Shown: one piece after another, positions 33,622 through 42,909 of the stretch
Numbering within the stretch: position 1 is the first letter of the stretch
Layout: each line of letters opens with the position of its first letter
Assembly: GCA_963817785.1 (NCBI GenBank)
Contig: CAWFPL010000002.1
Span: 496,001-560,000 of the forward strand
Source: JAKALD01 sp963817785
GTDB taxonomy: Bacteria; Pseudomonadota; Gammaproteobacteria; Burkholderiales; SG8-39
Direction: 5' to 3'
Length of the DNA: 64,000 nucleotides
Notes under the pieces: generated by a model
Told to the model about the DNA's origin: nothing
The model's input: the letters and a program-made list of their open reading frames with translations, nothing else
Database searches by the model: none
Made by a program: the position numbers and the translations under genes

Positions 33622-33959
33622 GGCGCGGCGATCCGCGGCAGCGTTGCGGGCGCGTCGATTTCCATCCTGAGCAGCGCCGCGGCGACGTTCTTGCCGAGGT
33701 TGTCCATTCGCAGGCTGCGCGCCGCGCCGCCCTGCAGCGCCTCGTTGAGCACGATCTTGAGCGCGAGCAGGTTGTCGAGCGCATAGACCTCGACCGGGCC
33801 GCGCGCGAGCGCGGCGAAGTGCGCCGCGATGCGCTCGGCAGTGACTTCGCGCTTGAGCACCGCGTAGGTCTCGGCGTCGTAGGCGAACAGCCCGATGTCG
33901 GCACGGTCGGCCTTGTCGCCGCTCCTCGCGTGGGCGATTCTCCACAGCGGCACGCGCAT
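33618..33959 (-). CDS. AtuA-related small protein
   Basis: 113 residues, MRVPLWRIAHARSGDKADRADIGLFAYDAETYAVLKREVT..., the family usually annotated AtuA-related protein, representing a C-terminal domain that is sometimes fused to AtuA. GDKADRADIGL may be a ligand loop. Overlaps AtuA's stop (TGATG) and the TetR start, so it works with AtuA. Confidence 0.85.
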   Translation of the reverse strand: MRVPLWRIAHARSGDKADRADIGLFAYDAETYAVLKREVTAERIAAHFAALARGPVEVYALDNLLALKIVLNEALQGGAARSLRMDNLGKNVAAALLRMEIDAPATLPRIAAP

Positions 33960-35329
33960 CAGACCTCCTCCACGCTCACCTCGACGCGCGGCTCGATCAG
34001 CTCGCGCGCGGCGAGCGTCGGCCAGACGCCGAGCAGCTCCCGGGGGCGCTCGATGCCGTGAAAGCCCCCCGCGTAGGGCGGGCCCGATAGGCCCAGCCAC
34101 GGAAACAGCCGCCCGAAGGCCTCGGCCGCGCGCTTGTCCCGGGTGCGGATCGTCATGCGCAGAAAGCATTCGTTCAGCTGCTCGCGATACGTCGGGTCCG
34201 CGTTGGCGCCCAGCAGCGAGTCGTAGCCGACGTACTCGACGTTCGTCTCCTCCACCGGCAGCTGCTGCTCGGCCGCCAGGGCCTCGATGATCGCCGCGCT
34301 CGCTGCGCATTTGCGGTACGCGTCGGGCCAGGAAAAGCCGATCATTCCCGTGCCCATCCAGCCGTCGTGGTAGCCGGCGACGATCTTGAGCTTCGCGGGG
34401 CGCGGCGCACCCCGGGCTCCGGCCACGCGCACGCGGTCGTTGCCCAGATCGTCGAGGCGTAGGGTGCCCATGTCGAGCACCACGTCGGGCGAGGCGTAGG
34501 CGTGCGGGTCGTGCACCTCGTAGAGCAGCTGCTGGCGCAGGGTGTCGAAGGAAACGCGCCCGCCCGTGCCGGGCGCCTTGGTGAACAGCGCCGCGCCGTC
34601 CGCTGTCACCTCCGCGATCGGGTAGCCCAGATGCAGCAGATCCGGGATCTTCGCCCACTCGAGCGCCGAGCCGAAGTTGCCGCCGCTCGCCTGCCCGGAG
34701 CACTCGAGCAAGTGGCCGACCGTGAGCCCCTGGGCGAGCTTGTCCCAGTCGTCCCAGCGCCAGCCGAGCTCGTGCGCGAGCGGTCCGAGCGCGAGCGCCG
34801 CGTCGGCCACCCGCCCGGTGAGCACGATGTCGGCGCCGCGCGCGAGCGCCTCGGCGATCGGCTGCGCCCCGAGATAGGCGTTGGCGAAGAGCAGCCGCTC
34901 GCGCACTCCGGCGATATCGGCGCCCGAATCCATGTGCGCGAGCGGCTCGCCCGCGGCGCGCAGCTCGTCGAGTCGCGGGGCCACGTCGTCGCCGCTCACC
35001 GTGGCGATGCGCGCTTTCCAGCCGCGGGCAGCGAATGCCGCGGCGAGCGCCGCGCGCGCGCTATGGGGGTTCAGGCCGCCAGCATTGAACACGAACTTCA
35101 CCCCGCGCGGCGCCGCCAGCGGCCACAGCTCGACGAGCATCGGCACCAGGTCGCGCGCGTAGCCCGCGGCCGGATCCCTCTGCCGGTCCTTCTGCAGGAT
35201 CGCGAGGGTGAGCTCGGCGAGGTGATCGGAGGCGATGTATTGCACGCCGCCGCGCTCGATCGACGCGCGCACCGGGCGCCAGGAATCGCCGTAGAACCCG
35301 AGGCCGGCGCCGATGCGGACGGACTTCAT
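33959..35329 (-). CDS. AtuA family protein (acyclic terpene utilisation type)
   Basis: 456 residues from ATG 35329. MKSVRIGAGLGFYGDSWRPVRASIERGGVQYIASDHLAELTLAI and LTGRVADAALALGPLAHELGW, ASGGNFGSALEWAK match the DUF1446/AtuA family. Atu genes were found in Pseudomonas growing on citronellol and geraniol, where AtuA's activity is unclear. It belongs to an operon with a GMC oxidoreductase and TetR. The substrate cannot be inferred from sequence alone. Confidence 0.88.
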   Translation of the reverse strand: MKSVRIGAGLGFYGDSWRPVRASIERGGVQYIASDHLAELTLAILQKDRQRDPAAGYARDLVPMLVELWPLAAPRGVKFVFNAGGLNPHSARAALAAAFAARGWKARIATVSGDDVAPRLDELRAAGEPLAHMDSGADIAGVRERLLFANAYLGAQPIAEALARGADIVLTGRVADAALALGPLAHELGWRWDDWDKLAQGLTVGHLLECSGQASGGNFGSALEWAKIPDLLHLGYPIAEVTADGAALFTKAPGTGGRVSFDTLRQQLLYEVHDPHAYASPDVVLDMGTLRLDDLGNDRVRVAGARGAPRPAKLKIVAGYHDGWMGTGMIGFSWPDAYRKCAASAAIIEALAAEQQLPVEETNVEYVGYDSLLGANADPTYREQLNECFLRMTIRTRDKRAAEAFGRLFPWLGLSGPPYAGGFHGIERPRELLGVWPTLAARELIEPRVEVSVEEV

Positions 35330-35405
35330 GTCGCGGGCGAGTCTAGTGACCGCGTTCCCGAAAAGCAAACGCTTGCTGCGCCGCGCTGCGGGAGACGCAG
35401 CGCGC

Positions 35406-37013
35406 TTACTGCATCGCCGCGTCCTCCAGGATCAGAGCCGAGGCTTTCTCGGCGATCATCACCACCGGCGCATTGGTGTTGCCCGAGACGAGCGTCGGCA
35501 TGACGGAGCAATCCGCTACGCGCAGCCCGGCGATGCCATTGACCCGCAGCCGCTGGTCGACCACCGCCATCGGGTCGGAGCCCATCTTGCACGTGCCCGA
35601 GGGGTGAAAGATCGTGGCGCCGTATTCGCGGGCAAATCCGAGCAGCTCTTCGTCGCTGCGCAGCTGAGCGCCCGGCCGGTACTCTTGCACGAGGTACGGC
35701 GCGAGCGGCTGCGCCGCGGCGAGCCGGCGCGTGAACTTGAGCGCCTCGACCGCGCAGCGGCGATCCGCCTCCGCCGACAGGTAGTTCGGCCGGATCGCCG
35801 GAGGCTCCTTCGCATCGCGCGACCGGATCATCACCGTGCCGCGCGACTCCGGGCGCAACTGGCACACGGAAAACGTGCAGCCCGACCACGGGTGCGGCCT
35901 GGCTCCGGCCAGGTCCGCCGACAGCGTGGCGAAATGGAATTGAATGTCCGGCGATGCCGATTCGGGCAGGACCCGCGCGAACATCCCGCCCTGGTTGATG
36001 CCCATCGCCAAGGGCCCCTTTCTGAACAGCAGCCACTTCAGGCCGATCCTTGCGCGCCCTGACAGCGTGCGCAGATCGTCGTTGGTGGTGATCGGCTTGG
36101 CCACCTTGTACATCACGCGCAGCTGCAGGTGGTCGCTCAGATTGTTCCCGACGCCGGGCAGATCCCTCACCACCGGGACCCCCATGGACGCCAGAAACGG
36201 TCCCGCGCCGATTCCCGAGAGCTGCAGCAACTGGGGACTCTGAATCGCGCCGGCGGCGAGAATCACCTCGCGCGCGGCGCGTGCCTCGAGCGACCTGCCG
36301 CCTTGTTCGTAGCGCACCCCCACCGCGCGCCTGCCCTCGAAGAGCACGCCGGTCACGTGCGCGTCGGTCTCGACGCGCAGGTTGGCGCGCTTACCGGCCG
36401 GGCGCAGGTAGGCGCTCGCGGTGCTGCAGCGCCAGCCGTTTCTGGTGAACAGCTGGTAATAGCCGACCCCTTCCTGAGTCGCTCCGTTGAAGTCATCGTT
36501 GCGCGGGATCCCGAGCTCGTTCGCGCCGCGAATGATCGCCTCCATCAGCTCGTGCGGCTCGCCGATGTCGGAGCACCACAGCGGCCCGTCCGCGCCGTGA
36601 TAGGCGCTGGCGCCGCGGGTGTTGTGCTCCGAGCGGATGAAGTACGGCAGTACGTCCTTCCATCCCCAGCCGCGGTTGCCGAGACTTTCCCAGTGGTCAT
36701 AATCCTGCTGCTGGCCGCGCACGAAGATCAAACCGTTGATCGAGCTCGATCCGCCCAGCCCGCGACCGCGCGGCCAGTAGATCTTCCTGTGGTTCGTCGT
36801 GGCCTCGGGCTCGGTGTAGAAGCCCCAGTTATAGACCTTGTGGAACATGGTCTTGCCGTAGCCGATCGGAATATGGATCCACAGGTAGCGGTCCTGCGGC
36901 CCGGCTTCGAGCAGCAGAACGCGGTACTTGCCGCTTTCCGTGAGCCGGCTGGCGAGGACGCAGCCTGCGGAGCCGGCGCCCACGACGATGAAATCGTAAG
37001 TCGCTTGGTTCAT
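35406..37013 (-). CDS. GMC family flavin oxidoreductase (choline dehydrogenase-like)
   Basis: 535 residues. FAD-binding IVVGAGSAGCVLASRLTE, GMC signature GRGLGGSSSINGLIFVRG, second signature GAIQSPQLLQLSGIG and the C-terminal HPSGTCKMG and NTNAPVVMIAEKA. It oxidises a primary or secondary alcohol, with an unknown electron acceptor. ATG 37013 selected; the upstream extension is antisense. It is the first gene of an operon with atuA and precedes a divergent substrate-binding protein. Confidence 0.92.
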   Translation of the reverse strand: MNQATYDFIVVGAGSAGCVLASRLTESGKYRVLLLEAGPQDRYLWIHIPIGYGKTMFHKVYNWGFYTEPEATTNHRKIYWPRGRGLGGSSSINGLIFVRGQQQDYDHWESLGNRGWGWKDVLPYFIRSEHNTRGASAYHGADGPLWCSDIGEPHELMEAIIRGANELGIPRNDDFNGATQEGVGYYQLFTRNGWRCSTASAYLRPAGKRANLRVETDAHVTGVLFEGRRAVGVRYEQGGRSLEARAAREVILAAGAIQSPQLLQLSGIGAGPFLASMGVPVVRDLPGVGNNLSDHLQLRVMYKVAKPITTNDDLRTLSGRARIGLKWLLFRKGPLAMGINQGGMFARVLPESASPDIQFHFATLSADLAGARPHPWSGCTFSVCQLRPESRGTVMIRSRDAKEPPAIRPNYLSAEADRRCAVEALKFTRRLAAAQPLAPYLVQEYRPGAQLRSDEELLGFAREYGATIFHPSGTCKMGSDPMAVVDQRLRVNGIAGLRVADCSVMPTLVSGNTNAPVVMIAEKASALILEDAAMQ

Positions 37014-37219
37014 GGTGATCGTCGAAAGACGCTCCGGTGTCAGGAAGATGCCGCTTTCGCGAGCGGGGTGCCGCAATCGAAACAATGGTCCATCGCCCCG
37101 CGGCGCGGTTGCCTCAGGCGGGTAACTGCGGCACAGTGCGATTTTGCCGCGCGCGACGAAGCGGCCGGCGAACTCGAGCGCCGCATTGCGCGGCCAACCA
37201 CCACGAGGAGACAAGATTC

Positions 37220-38227
37220 ATGAGGAGCAATTCGAAGGCGCTTTGCGTTGCCGCCGCCCTGGCGGCGGTTGCGGCGCTGCCGGCGCATGCCGAGGTCAGC
37301 ACGGTGAGGATCGCCCAGCAGTACGGCATCGCTTATCTGCCGCTGATGTACATGCAGCACGAGAAGCTGCTCGAGAAGCATGCCAAGCAGGAAGGCCTCG
37401 GCGACGTCAAGGTCACGTGGGCGACATTCGCAGGCGGCAACGTGATGAACGACGCCCTGATCTCGGGGAGCCTCGACTTCGCCTCGGGCGGCGTGAGCCC
37501 CCTGATCACGCTGTGGGCGAAGACCCGCGACAACCTCGATGTGCGCGGCGTGTGCGCGATGAACACCATGCCGCTGTACCTCAACACGCGCGACCCGAAC
37601 GTGAAGAGCATCAAGGACTTCACCGACAAGGACAAGATCGCGCTGCCCGCGGTCAAGGTGTCGTTCCAGGCGGTGAACCTGCAGATGGCGGCGGCCCAGA
37701 TGTTCGGGAAGAAGGACTATAACAAGCTCGACCGGCTGACCGTTTCGATGAAGCACCCCGACGGCATGGCGGCCTTGCTGTCTCCGGCCAGCGAGATCAC
37801 GGCGCATTTCACGGCGGCGCCGTTCCAGTACCAGGAGCTCGAGCACCCGGGCATTCACACCGTGCTCGACTCCTACAAGATCGTCGGCGGGCCCCATACC
37901 TTCACCGTCGTGTGGGCGACGGGCAGCTTTCGCAAGCACAATCCCAAGATCTACCGCGCGTTCCTCGCCGCGTTCGACGAGGCGATCGCGGACATCAACA
38001 AGAGCAAGCCCGCCGCGGCCGAGAACTACATCAAGTGGGCGCACTACAAGGGCCCGCAGAATCTGCCGCTCACGGTGCTCGACGACCCGCTGGTGAAGTT
38101 CACCACCACGCCGCACAAAATCCTCAAGTATGCCGACTTCATGTACCAAATCGGCTCCATCAAGGTGAAGCCCAAATCGTGGAAGGACCTGTTCTTTCCG
38201 GAAGTGCACAATCTGCACGGCAGCTGA
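37220..38227 (+). CDS. NitT/TauT-type ABC substrate-binding protein (orphan)
   Basis: 335 residues with a Sec signal (MRSNSKALCVAAALAAVAALPAHAE). The mature part is an NMT1/SsuA-like fold (VRIAQQYGIAYLPLMYMQHEKLLEKHAKQ, LDFASGGVSPLITL). It binds a small anion or amide-like solute in the periplasm. GAGGAG stands 9 nt before ATG 37220. No permease or ATPase gene is adjacent; a complete transporter with another binding protein is at 45.8-48.7 kb. Confidence 0.88.
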   Translation: MRSNSKALCVAAALAAVAALPAHAEVSTVRIAQQYGIAYLPLMYMQHEKLLEKHAKQEGLGDVKVTWATFAGGNVMNDALISGSLDFASGGVSPLITLWAKTRDNLDVRGVCAMNTMPLYLNTRDPNVKSIKDFTDKDKIALPAVKVSFQAVNLQMAAAQMFGKKDYNKLDRLTVSMKHPDGMAALLSPASEITAHFTAAPFQYQELEHPGIHTVLDSYKIVGGPHTFTVVWATGSFRKHNPKIYRAFLAAFDEAIADINKSKPAAAENYIKWAHYKGPQNLPLTVLDDPLVKFTTTPHKILKYADFMYQIGSIKVKPKSWKDLFFPEVHNLHGS

Positions 38228-38236
38228 GTGACGGCG

Positions 38237-38262
38237 GGCGGCTACCGGGTCAGGTAGCCGCC
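38237..38262. terminator. Hairpin at convergent gene ends
   Basis: GGCGGCTACC-GGGTCA-GGTAGCCGCC, 10-bp perfect stem just after the SBP stop and overlapping the SDR 3' end. No T-run follows, so it is a possible intrinsic or rho-linked terminator for converging transcripts. Confidence 0.4.
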
Positions 38263-38991
38263 GTCCACCGCGATCGTCTCCCCGGTGATGTAGCCGGACG
38301 CGTCCGAGGCGAGGAACGCCGCGATCTGCCCGATCTCCGCGGTAGATGCGAAGCGCCCGAGGGGTATCGCCGCGAGCACCGCGCTGCGGCTCTCGGGCGT
38401 CAGCAAAGGGTTTGTCATGGCCGTCTCGGTCACCGCCGGGGCGATCGCGTTGACGTTGATCCCGAATGGCGCCAGCTCGCGCGCAAAGCCCTTGGTCAAC
38501 GCGACGACCCCCGCCTTGGTGGCTCCGTAGAGCACGTTGCCGAGCGCCCCGCCGCCCTTGAAGGCGGAGACCGACGCCATGTTGATGATTTTTCCCGAGC
38601 GCCGCTCGAGCATGGCGGGCAGCGCCGCCTTGCAGCAGTAGTACACGCCGGACAGGTTGACCCGGCAGACCTCATCCCAGTCCTGGATCGTCGCCTCGAC
38701 GACGGAGCCGGTCTTCAGTATTCCGGCGTTGTTGACCAGGATGTCGATGCGTCCCTGCTCGCTCACGATCCGCTGCACCGCGCGGCTCGCGTCCGAGGCA
38801 TCGGCGACGTCCATTGCCAGCGCGTGGCACTCCTCGCCGATCGACGCCGCAATGAGCGCCGCCGCGTCGGCGTTCGAGTCGCCCAGGTAGACCACGCAAC
38901 CCTCGGCCGCCAGCGCCGCGGCGATCGCCGCGCCGATACCGCCGGCGGCGCCCGTGACCAGCGCCACCCTGCCCGTCAGGTTCAGCTCCAT
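38242..38991 (-). CDS. SDR family dehydrogenase
   Basis: 249 residues, full classical SDR. TGAAGGIG dinucleotide motif, NNAG, Ser in NMASVSAF, YGATK catalytic pair and the C-terminal YITGETIAVDGGYLTR. It is an NAD(P)-dependent alcohol/ketone oxidoreductase; substrate unknown. Last gene of the minus-strand arm of the IclR island, 48 bp from the MHS permease. Confidence 0.9.
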   Translation of the reverse strand: MELNLTGRVALVTGAAGGIGAAIAAALAAEGCVVYLGDSNADAAALIAASIGEECHALAMDVADASDASRAVQRIVSEQGRIDILVNNAGILKTGSVVEATIQDWDEVCRVNLSGVYYCCKAALPAMLERRSGKIINMASVSAFKGGGALGNVLYGATKAGVVALTKGFARELAPFGINVNAIAPAVTETAMTNPLLTPESRSAVLAAIPLGRFASTAEIGQIAAFLASDASGYITGETIAVDGGYLTR

Positions 38992-39039
38992 GGCAGGGCG
39001 GATGCGCGGGTCATCGGGCGGCGCCGGACCGGCGCACGG

Positions 39040-40383
39040 TCAGCCCGTTTTCTGCGCCGCGAATCCCGCAGCCGGCGCGACCAGGTCGGCATGGACGGAC
39101 TCCTTCAGCATCATCACCGAGGCCGTGCTTATCAGCCCGACGATGAGCATGTAGCCCGCCACCAGCCACGGCTGGCCGCCCCCCTCGCGCAGCAGCGCGG
39201 TGGCGATGATCGGCGTCAGCCCGCTGGCGAAGATGCCGGAGAACTGGTACACGAACGAGATCCCGCTATAGCGCACCCGGGTGTCGAACAGCTCCGAGAA
39301 CAGGGCCGCCTCGGGGCCGTAAACCGCCGCGTAGATGATGCCGAAGGGGATCACGATCGCCAGCGCGATCAGGGCCGGGCTGTGCACCGAGGTGCTCATC
39401 AGCCACAGGGCGGGGAATCCCGCCAGGCCGCTGAGCAATGCCCCCCAGCCGAACACCTTTCTCCTGCCGAGGCGGTCGGATAGCCTGCCGAAGATCGGGA
39501 TGAAAAACAGCATCACCACCGACGCCAGCGTCACCCCAAGCAGCGCGGTCGCTTTCGGGGCTTTCAGCGCCACCACGAGGTAGGTAATGACGAATACCCC
39601 GTAGATGTTGAACACCACGCCCTCGATGTAGCGGCAGCCCATGCCGAGCAGGACCTGTTTGGTTTGGTTGCGAATCAGGTCCATGAACGGCACGCGGGCC
39701 ACCGACTGCGTCTGCTGCACGCGCAGGAAGGCCGGCGTTTCCATGATCTTGAGGCGGATGTAGATCCCGATCGCCACCAGGACCGCGCTGATCAGGAAGC
39801 CGAAGCGCCAGGCGCCATCGAGAAACATGTTGCCCGGCAGCGCCGTCAGCAGCGCCACCATGCCCGTGGCCAGCGCGAGCCCGGCCGGCACGCCCATCTG
39901 CGGCCAGCTGCCGTAGAAGCCCCGCCGGCCCTTGGGCGAATGCTCCACCGCCATCAGCACCGCGCCGCCCCATTCGCCGCCGATCCCGAAGCCCTGCGCG
40001 ACGCGCAGCGCCAGCAGCAGCAGCGGCGCCCACACGCCGATGCTCTGGTAGGTCGGCAGCAGACCGATGAGAAAGGTGCCGATTCCCATGATGAGCAGCG
40101 TGAGAATCAGCATTTTCTTGCGGCCGATGCGGTCGCCGAAGTGCCCGAAGAAGACGCCGGCGATCGGCCGCGCGATGAAGCCGACCAGCGCGGTGGTGTA
40201 GGCCAGCATGGTCCCGATCAGCGGGTCGAACGACGGGAAAAACAGCTTGTTGAAAATGAGCGCGGCAAACGTGTTGTAGAGAAAGAAGTCGTACCACTCG
40301 ATGGTGCAGCCGATTGCGCTTGCGAACGCGACCTTGCGTATGTCGGCCTCGCTCAGAGTGTTGCGATCTGCGACGCTGTCCAT
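39040..40383 (-). CDS. MHS-family MFS permease (shikimate/alpha-ketoglutarate type)
   Basis: 447 residues, 12 TM. GHFGDRIGRKKMLI (loop 2-3) is the MHS signature, also the opening ASAIGCTIEWYDFFLYN and QGFGIGGEWGGAVLMAVE. Such permeases take up organic acids such as shikimate, dicarboxylates or aromatic acids with protons. The context (BKACE, carboxylase, SDR) suggests the transported acid or ketone precursor feeds this island. Substrate not determinable. The 163-bp gap to the BKACE gene holds no gene. Confidence 0.9.
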   Translation of the reverse strand: MDSVADRNTLSEADIRKVAFASAIGCTIEWYDFFLYNTFAALIFNKLFFPSFDPLIGTMLAYTTALVGFIARPIAGVFFGHFGDRIGRKKMLILTLLIMGIGTFLIGLLPTYQSIGVWAPLLLLALRVAQGFGIGGEWGGAVLMAVEHSPKGRRGFYGSWPQMGVPAGLALATGMVALLTALPGNMFLDGAWRFGFLISAVLVAIGIYIRLKIMETPAFLRVQQTQSVARVPFMDLIRNQTKQVLLGMGCRYIEGVVFNIYGVFVITYLVVALKAPKATALLGVTLASVVMLFFIPIFGRLSDRLGRRKVFGWGALLSGLAGFPALWLMSTSVHSPALIALAIVIPFGIIYAAVYGPEAALFSELFDTRVRYSGISFVYQFSGIFASGLTPIIATALLREGGGQPWLVAGYMLIVGLISTASVMMLKESVHADLVAPAAGFAAQKTG

Positions 40384-40546
40384 ATCTCCTCCTGGGGTTG
40401 GCTGGAAAGATGTGCCCGTCTGGTCGACAGGTTCTGCTGTTCAATCCGTTTCCCGTTGACGCGAAACACGATTCAGCTATGCCTTGGTCACCTCCTATCG
40501 AGCGCAGGGATCGGCACGGCGGTGCGCTGCGCCGCCGCCGGGCGAG

Positions 40547-41383
40547 CTAGGCGGCCGCCGCTCGCAGGCCGAGAAGGCTGCGGGCTTGCGCGGGCGTGGC
40601 CGGCCGCCGGCCGTGGCGATCGCACTGGTCCACGATCTTCTGCACCAGTTGCGCGTTGCTCGCCGCGAGCCGCTCGGGCTCGATCCTCAGGTTGTCCTCC
40701 AGCCCGGTGCGGCAGTGCCCGCCGCTGTCCAGGCACCACTGGTTGACTTCCCACTGGTGCCGGCCGACCCCGGCCGCGACCCAGGTCGCGCGCGGCAGCA
40801 CCTGCTTCAGCTCGCTGCGCAGGAAGTCGAAGATCGAGCGCCGCGCCGGCATCGCGTTCGGGATGCCCAGCACGAACTGCACGTGCGGCGGGTCCTGCAG
40901 CAGGCCCTTCTTCACCAGGTTCGCGGCGTTGTACAGCATCGCCAGATCGAACACCTCGATCTCGGGCTTGATGCCGTATTCCAGCATGGTCCGCGCCAGC
41001 CCCTCCACGAAATCGGGCGGATTTTCGTAGATGTTGGTGGGGAAATTGACCGAGCCCGTGGCCAGGGAGGCCATGTCCGGCCGGAGGTGGAGCATGGCGC
41101 CGCGCGCGGACAGCTCGCGGCCGCGCCCGCCGGTCGAGAACTGGACGATCATCCCCGGGCAATGCTTGCGCACGCCCTCCTGCACGCGGCCGAAAAGCTC
41201 CGGGTCGGAGCCGGGCGATTCGTCCGCATTGCGCACGTGGATGTGCACCAGCGCGGCGCCCGCTTCGAACGCCTCGTGCGTCGACTCAATCTGCTCCGAC
41301 GGGGTTACCGGCACCGCGGGGTTGTCCTTCTTCCTCGGCACGGCGCCTGTAATCGCCACGGTGATGATCACGGGCTCTGACAC
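40547..41383 (-). CDS. Beta-keto acid cleavage enzyme (BKACE, DUF849)
   Basis: 278 residues from GTG 41383, with a strong SD (AGGAGG). VIITVAITGAVP, PVTPSEQIESTHEAFEAGAALVHIHVRNADESP holds the zinc-binding HIH and the Glu, and later LATGSVNFP, IEVFDLAMLYNA. BKACE enzymes condense a beta-keto acid with acetyl-CoA, releasing acetoacetate and a CoA ester. The first-described member uses 3-keto-5-aminohexanoate; the substrate varies by member, so here it is unknown. It overlaps the IclR gene end by 98 bp. Confidence 0.9.
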   Translation of the reverse strand: MSEPVIITVAITGAVPRKKDNPAVPVTPSEQIESTHEAFEAGAALVHIHVRNADESPGSDPELFGRVQEGVRKHCPGMIVQFSTGGRGRELSARGAMLHLRPDMASLATGSVNFPTNIYENPPDFVEGLARTMLEYGIKPEIEVFDLAMLYNAANLVKKGLLQDPPHVQFVLGIPNAMPARRSIFDFLRSELKQVLPRATWVAAGVGRHQWEVNQWCLDSGGHCRTGLEDNLRIEPERLAASNAQLVQKIVDQCDRHGRRPATPAQARSLLGLRAAAA

Positions 41384-42248
41384 GGATTCCTCCTGTTGGG
41401 GTCGCTTTGGCGGCGACCTGCGAAACCGAAATAGATGGCGCATTGCCCGCTGAAGCGCCGAGCGTCGCGGAAATCGCTGCGGCCGCGCGCTCCAGCGCGG
41501 GCACGAACTCGTAGCCCTTTTTGAGCGTCATGCGCGGCGCCGGCCCGTGCACCGCGACCGCCGCGCAAACCCGCCCGTGGGGGTCGCCGATCGGGACCGC
41601 CAGGCACACCGATCCCACCAGGTACTCGCCGATGTCGGTGGCGATGCCGGCGCCGCGGACCTTGCGCAGCTCGCGCTCGAGCGCCTCGACGGCGGTGACG
41701 GTGCGGTCGGTGTAGCGCTTGAGCGGCCCCGGGCCGAGCAGCGTGCGCACCTGCGCCGGGGGAAGGTGCGCGAGAAACAGCTTGCCGCTGGCGGTGCAAT
41801 GCAGCGGTACGCGCGAGCCCGCCTTCATGTGCAGGCGCACGTTGGCCGAGGTCTCGACGCGATCCACGTACATCACCTCGCTGCCGTCGAGCATGGTGAA
41901 GTTGCACGTCTCGCCGATTTCCTCCACCAGCCGCGAGAGAATGGCGTGGCGCGCGCCGCGCAGCGGGGAGTGCATTTGCACGACCAGCGAGAGCGCCGAC
42001 ACGCGCGGACCGACGACATAGCGCTTCTCGAAAGTCTCGCGCTGCACCAGGCCGCCGCGCGCGAGCAGCCCGAGGATGCGGTACACGGTCGGCTTGGGCA
42101 GCGCGCTTGCGCGCGTCAAATCGTCGAGCGTGGGAGGGGTGTCGGCATTGGCGATCAGCTCGAGCAGGGCGAAGGCGCGCAAGGTGGACGAGTCGGGTTC
42201 CCCGGCGTCGCCGTTCGCCTGCTTCGATTTCGGTGATCGAAATTGCAC
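41286..42248 (-). CDS. IclR family transcriptional regulator
   Basis: 320 residues. Winged helix (TLRAFALLELIANADTPPTLDDLTRASALPKPTVYRILGLLARGGLV) and effector domain with DGSEVMYVDRVETSANVR, GRVCAAVAVHGPAPRMT. The family's normal end is near residue 275; the last about 45 residues (from SISVSQVAAKATP) are Arg/Gly-rich and lie over the next gene, so the frame is probably extended past a lost stop or this end is unusual. It sits between the two arms of the island and divergent from the carboxylase genes. Confidence 0.9.
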   Translation of the reverse strand: MQFRSPKSKQANGDAGEPDSSTLRAFALLELIANADTPPTLDDLTRASALPKPTVYRILGLLARGGLVQRETFEKRYVVGPRVSALSLVVQMHSPLRGARHAILSRLVEEIGETCNFTMLDGSEVMYVDRVETSANVRLHMKAGSRVPLHCTASGKLFLAHLPPAQVRTLLGPGPLKRYTDRTVTAVEALERELRKVRGAGIATDIGEYLVGSVCLAVPIGDPHGRVCAAVAVHGPAPRMTLKKGYEFVPALERAAAAISATLGASAGNAPSISVSQVAAKATPTGGIRVRARDHHRGDYRRRAEEEGQPRGAGNPVGAD

Positions 42249-42365
42249 ATTTCATTATTGCAACTTTTTCTGCATGCATGCAATCATGAACCGAGCCGCC
42301 AGTCACCACCGGTTCGCAAGCGCAGCCCGCGCTGCTTTCATAACGACAGAAACGGGTACGCCGCC
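42249..42365. promoter_or_regulatory. Divergent control region iclR / carboxylase operon
   Basis: The 117-bp region contains the 12-bp palindrome TGCATGCATGCA (42271-42282) and repeated ATTGCA words (AATTGCAC, TATTGCAA, TGCAATC) in an AT-rich segment amid high-GC DNA. Such spaced repeats fit an IclR operator overlapping divergent promoters; specific -10 and -35 boxes are not assigned. Confidence 0.5.
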
Positions 42366-42896
42366 GTGCGCAGTCAAAACCATCTCACGTACGAGGATTT
42401 GCTCCAGATCGTGGAGCTCATAAAATCGTCGCCGCAGTTTTCCGAGTTTCACCTCAAGATCGGCGACATCGAGCTCGACCTGCGGCGCCGCGGCGAGCCG
42501 CGACCGGCGCCGGCGGCCGAGGGCGGGACCCCGCAGGCCGTGCAGCGCATCAGCCACGTCGGCGGAAGAGAGCCGTTGGTCGACGCCGGCGCGCCGGCGC
42601 GGGCCTCCGCGGCGACGGCCGCGCCCGCCGTCTCCGGGCAGGCCTGGCCCGAAGGCTCGATCGTGCTGCGCTCGCCGATGGTGGGCACGTTCTACCGCGC
42701 ACCCGAACCTGGAGCGCCGCCGTTTGCGGAGGTCGGGCAGGAGGTGGCGCTCGGCACCACCGTCTGCATCATCGAGGTCATGAAGCTCATGAACTCGATT
42801 CCCGCGGGGGTGAGCGGGGTGGTCACCCACGTCCTGGTGGAGGATGCGGCCGCGGTCGAGTACGGCCAGCCGCTCATCGTGCTGCGGCCGAAGTGA
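42366..42896 (+). CDS. Biotin carboxyl carrier protein (dedicated subunit)
   Basis: 176 residues from GTG 42366. N-terminal helix LTYEDLLQIVELIKSS as in AccB, an Ala/Pro-rich linker (about 55-90), then the biotinyl domain SIVLRSPMVGTFYRAPEPGAPPF with VIEVMKLMNSI carrying the biotinylated Lys. It carries carboxybiotin between the two following subunits, and is separate from the housekeeping accB, not seen here. Confidence 0.9.
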   Translation: MRSQNHLTYEDLLQIVELIKSSPQFSEFHLKIGDIELDLRRRGEPRPAPAAEGGTPQAVQRISHVGGREPLVDAGAPARASAATAAPAVSGQAWPEGSIVLRSPMVGTFYRAPEPGAPPFAEVGQEVALGTTVCIIEVMKLMNSIPAGVSGVVTHVLVEDAAAVEYGQPLIVLRPK

Positions 42897-42909
42897 CCGC
42901 TGCTCGAGC

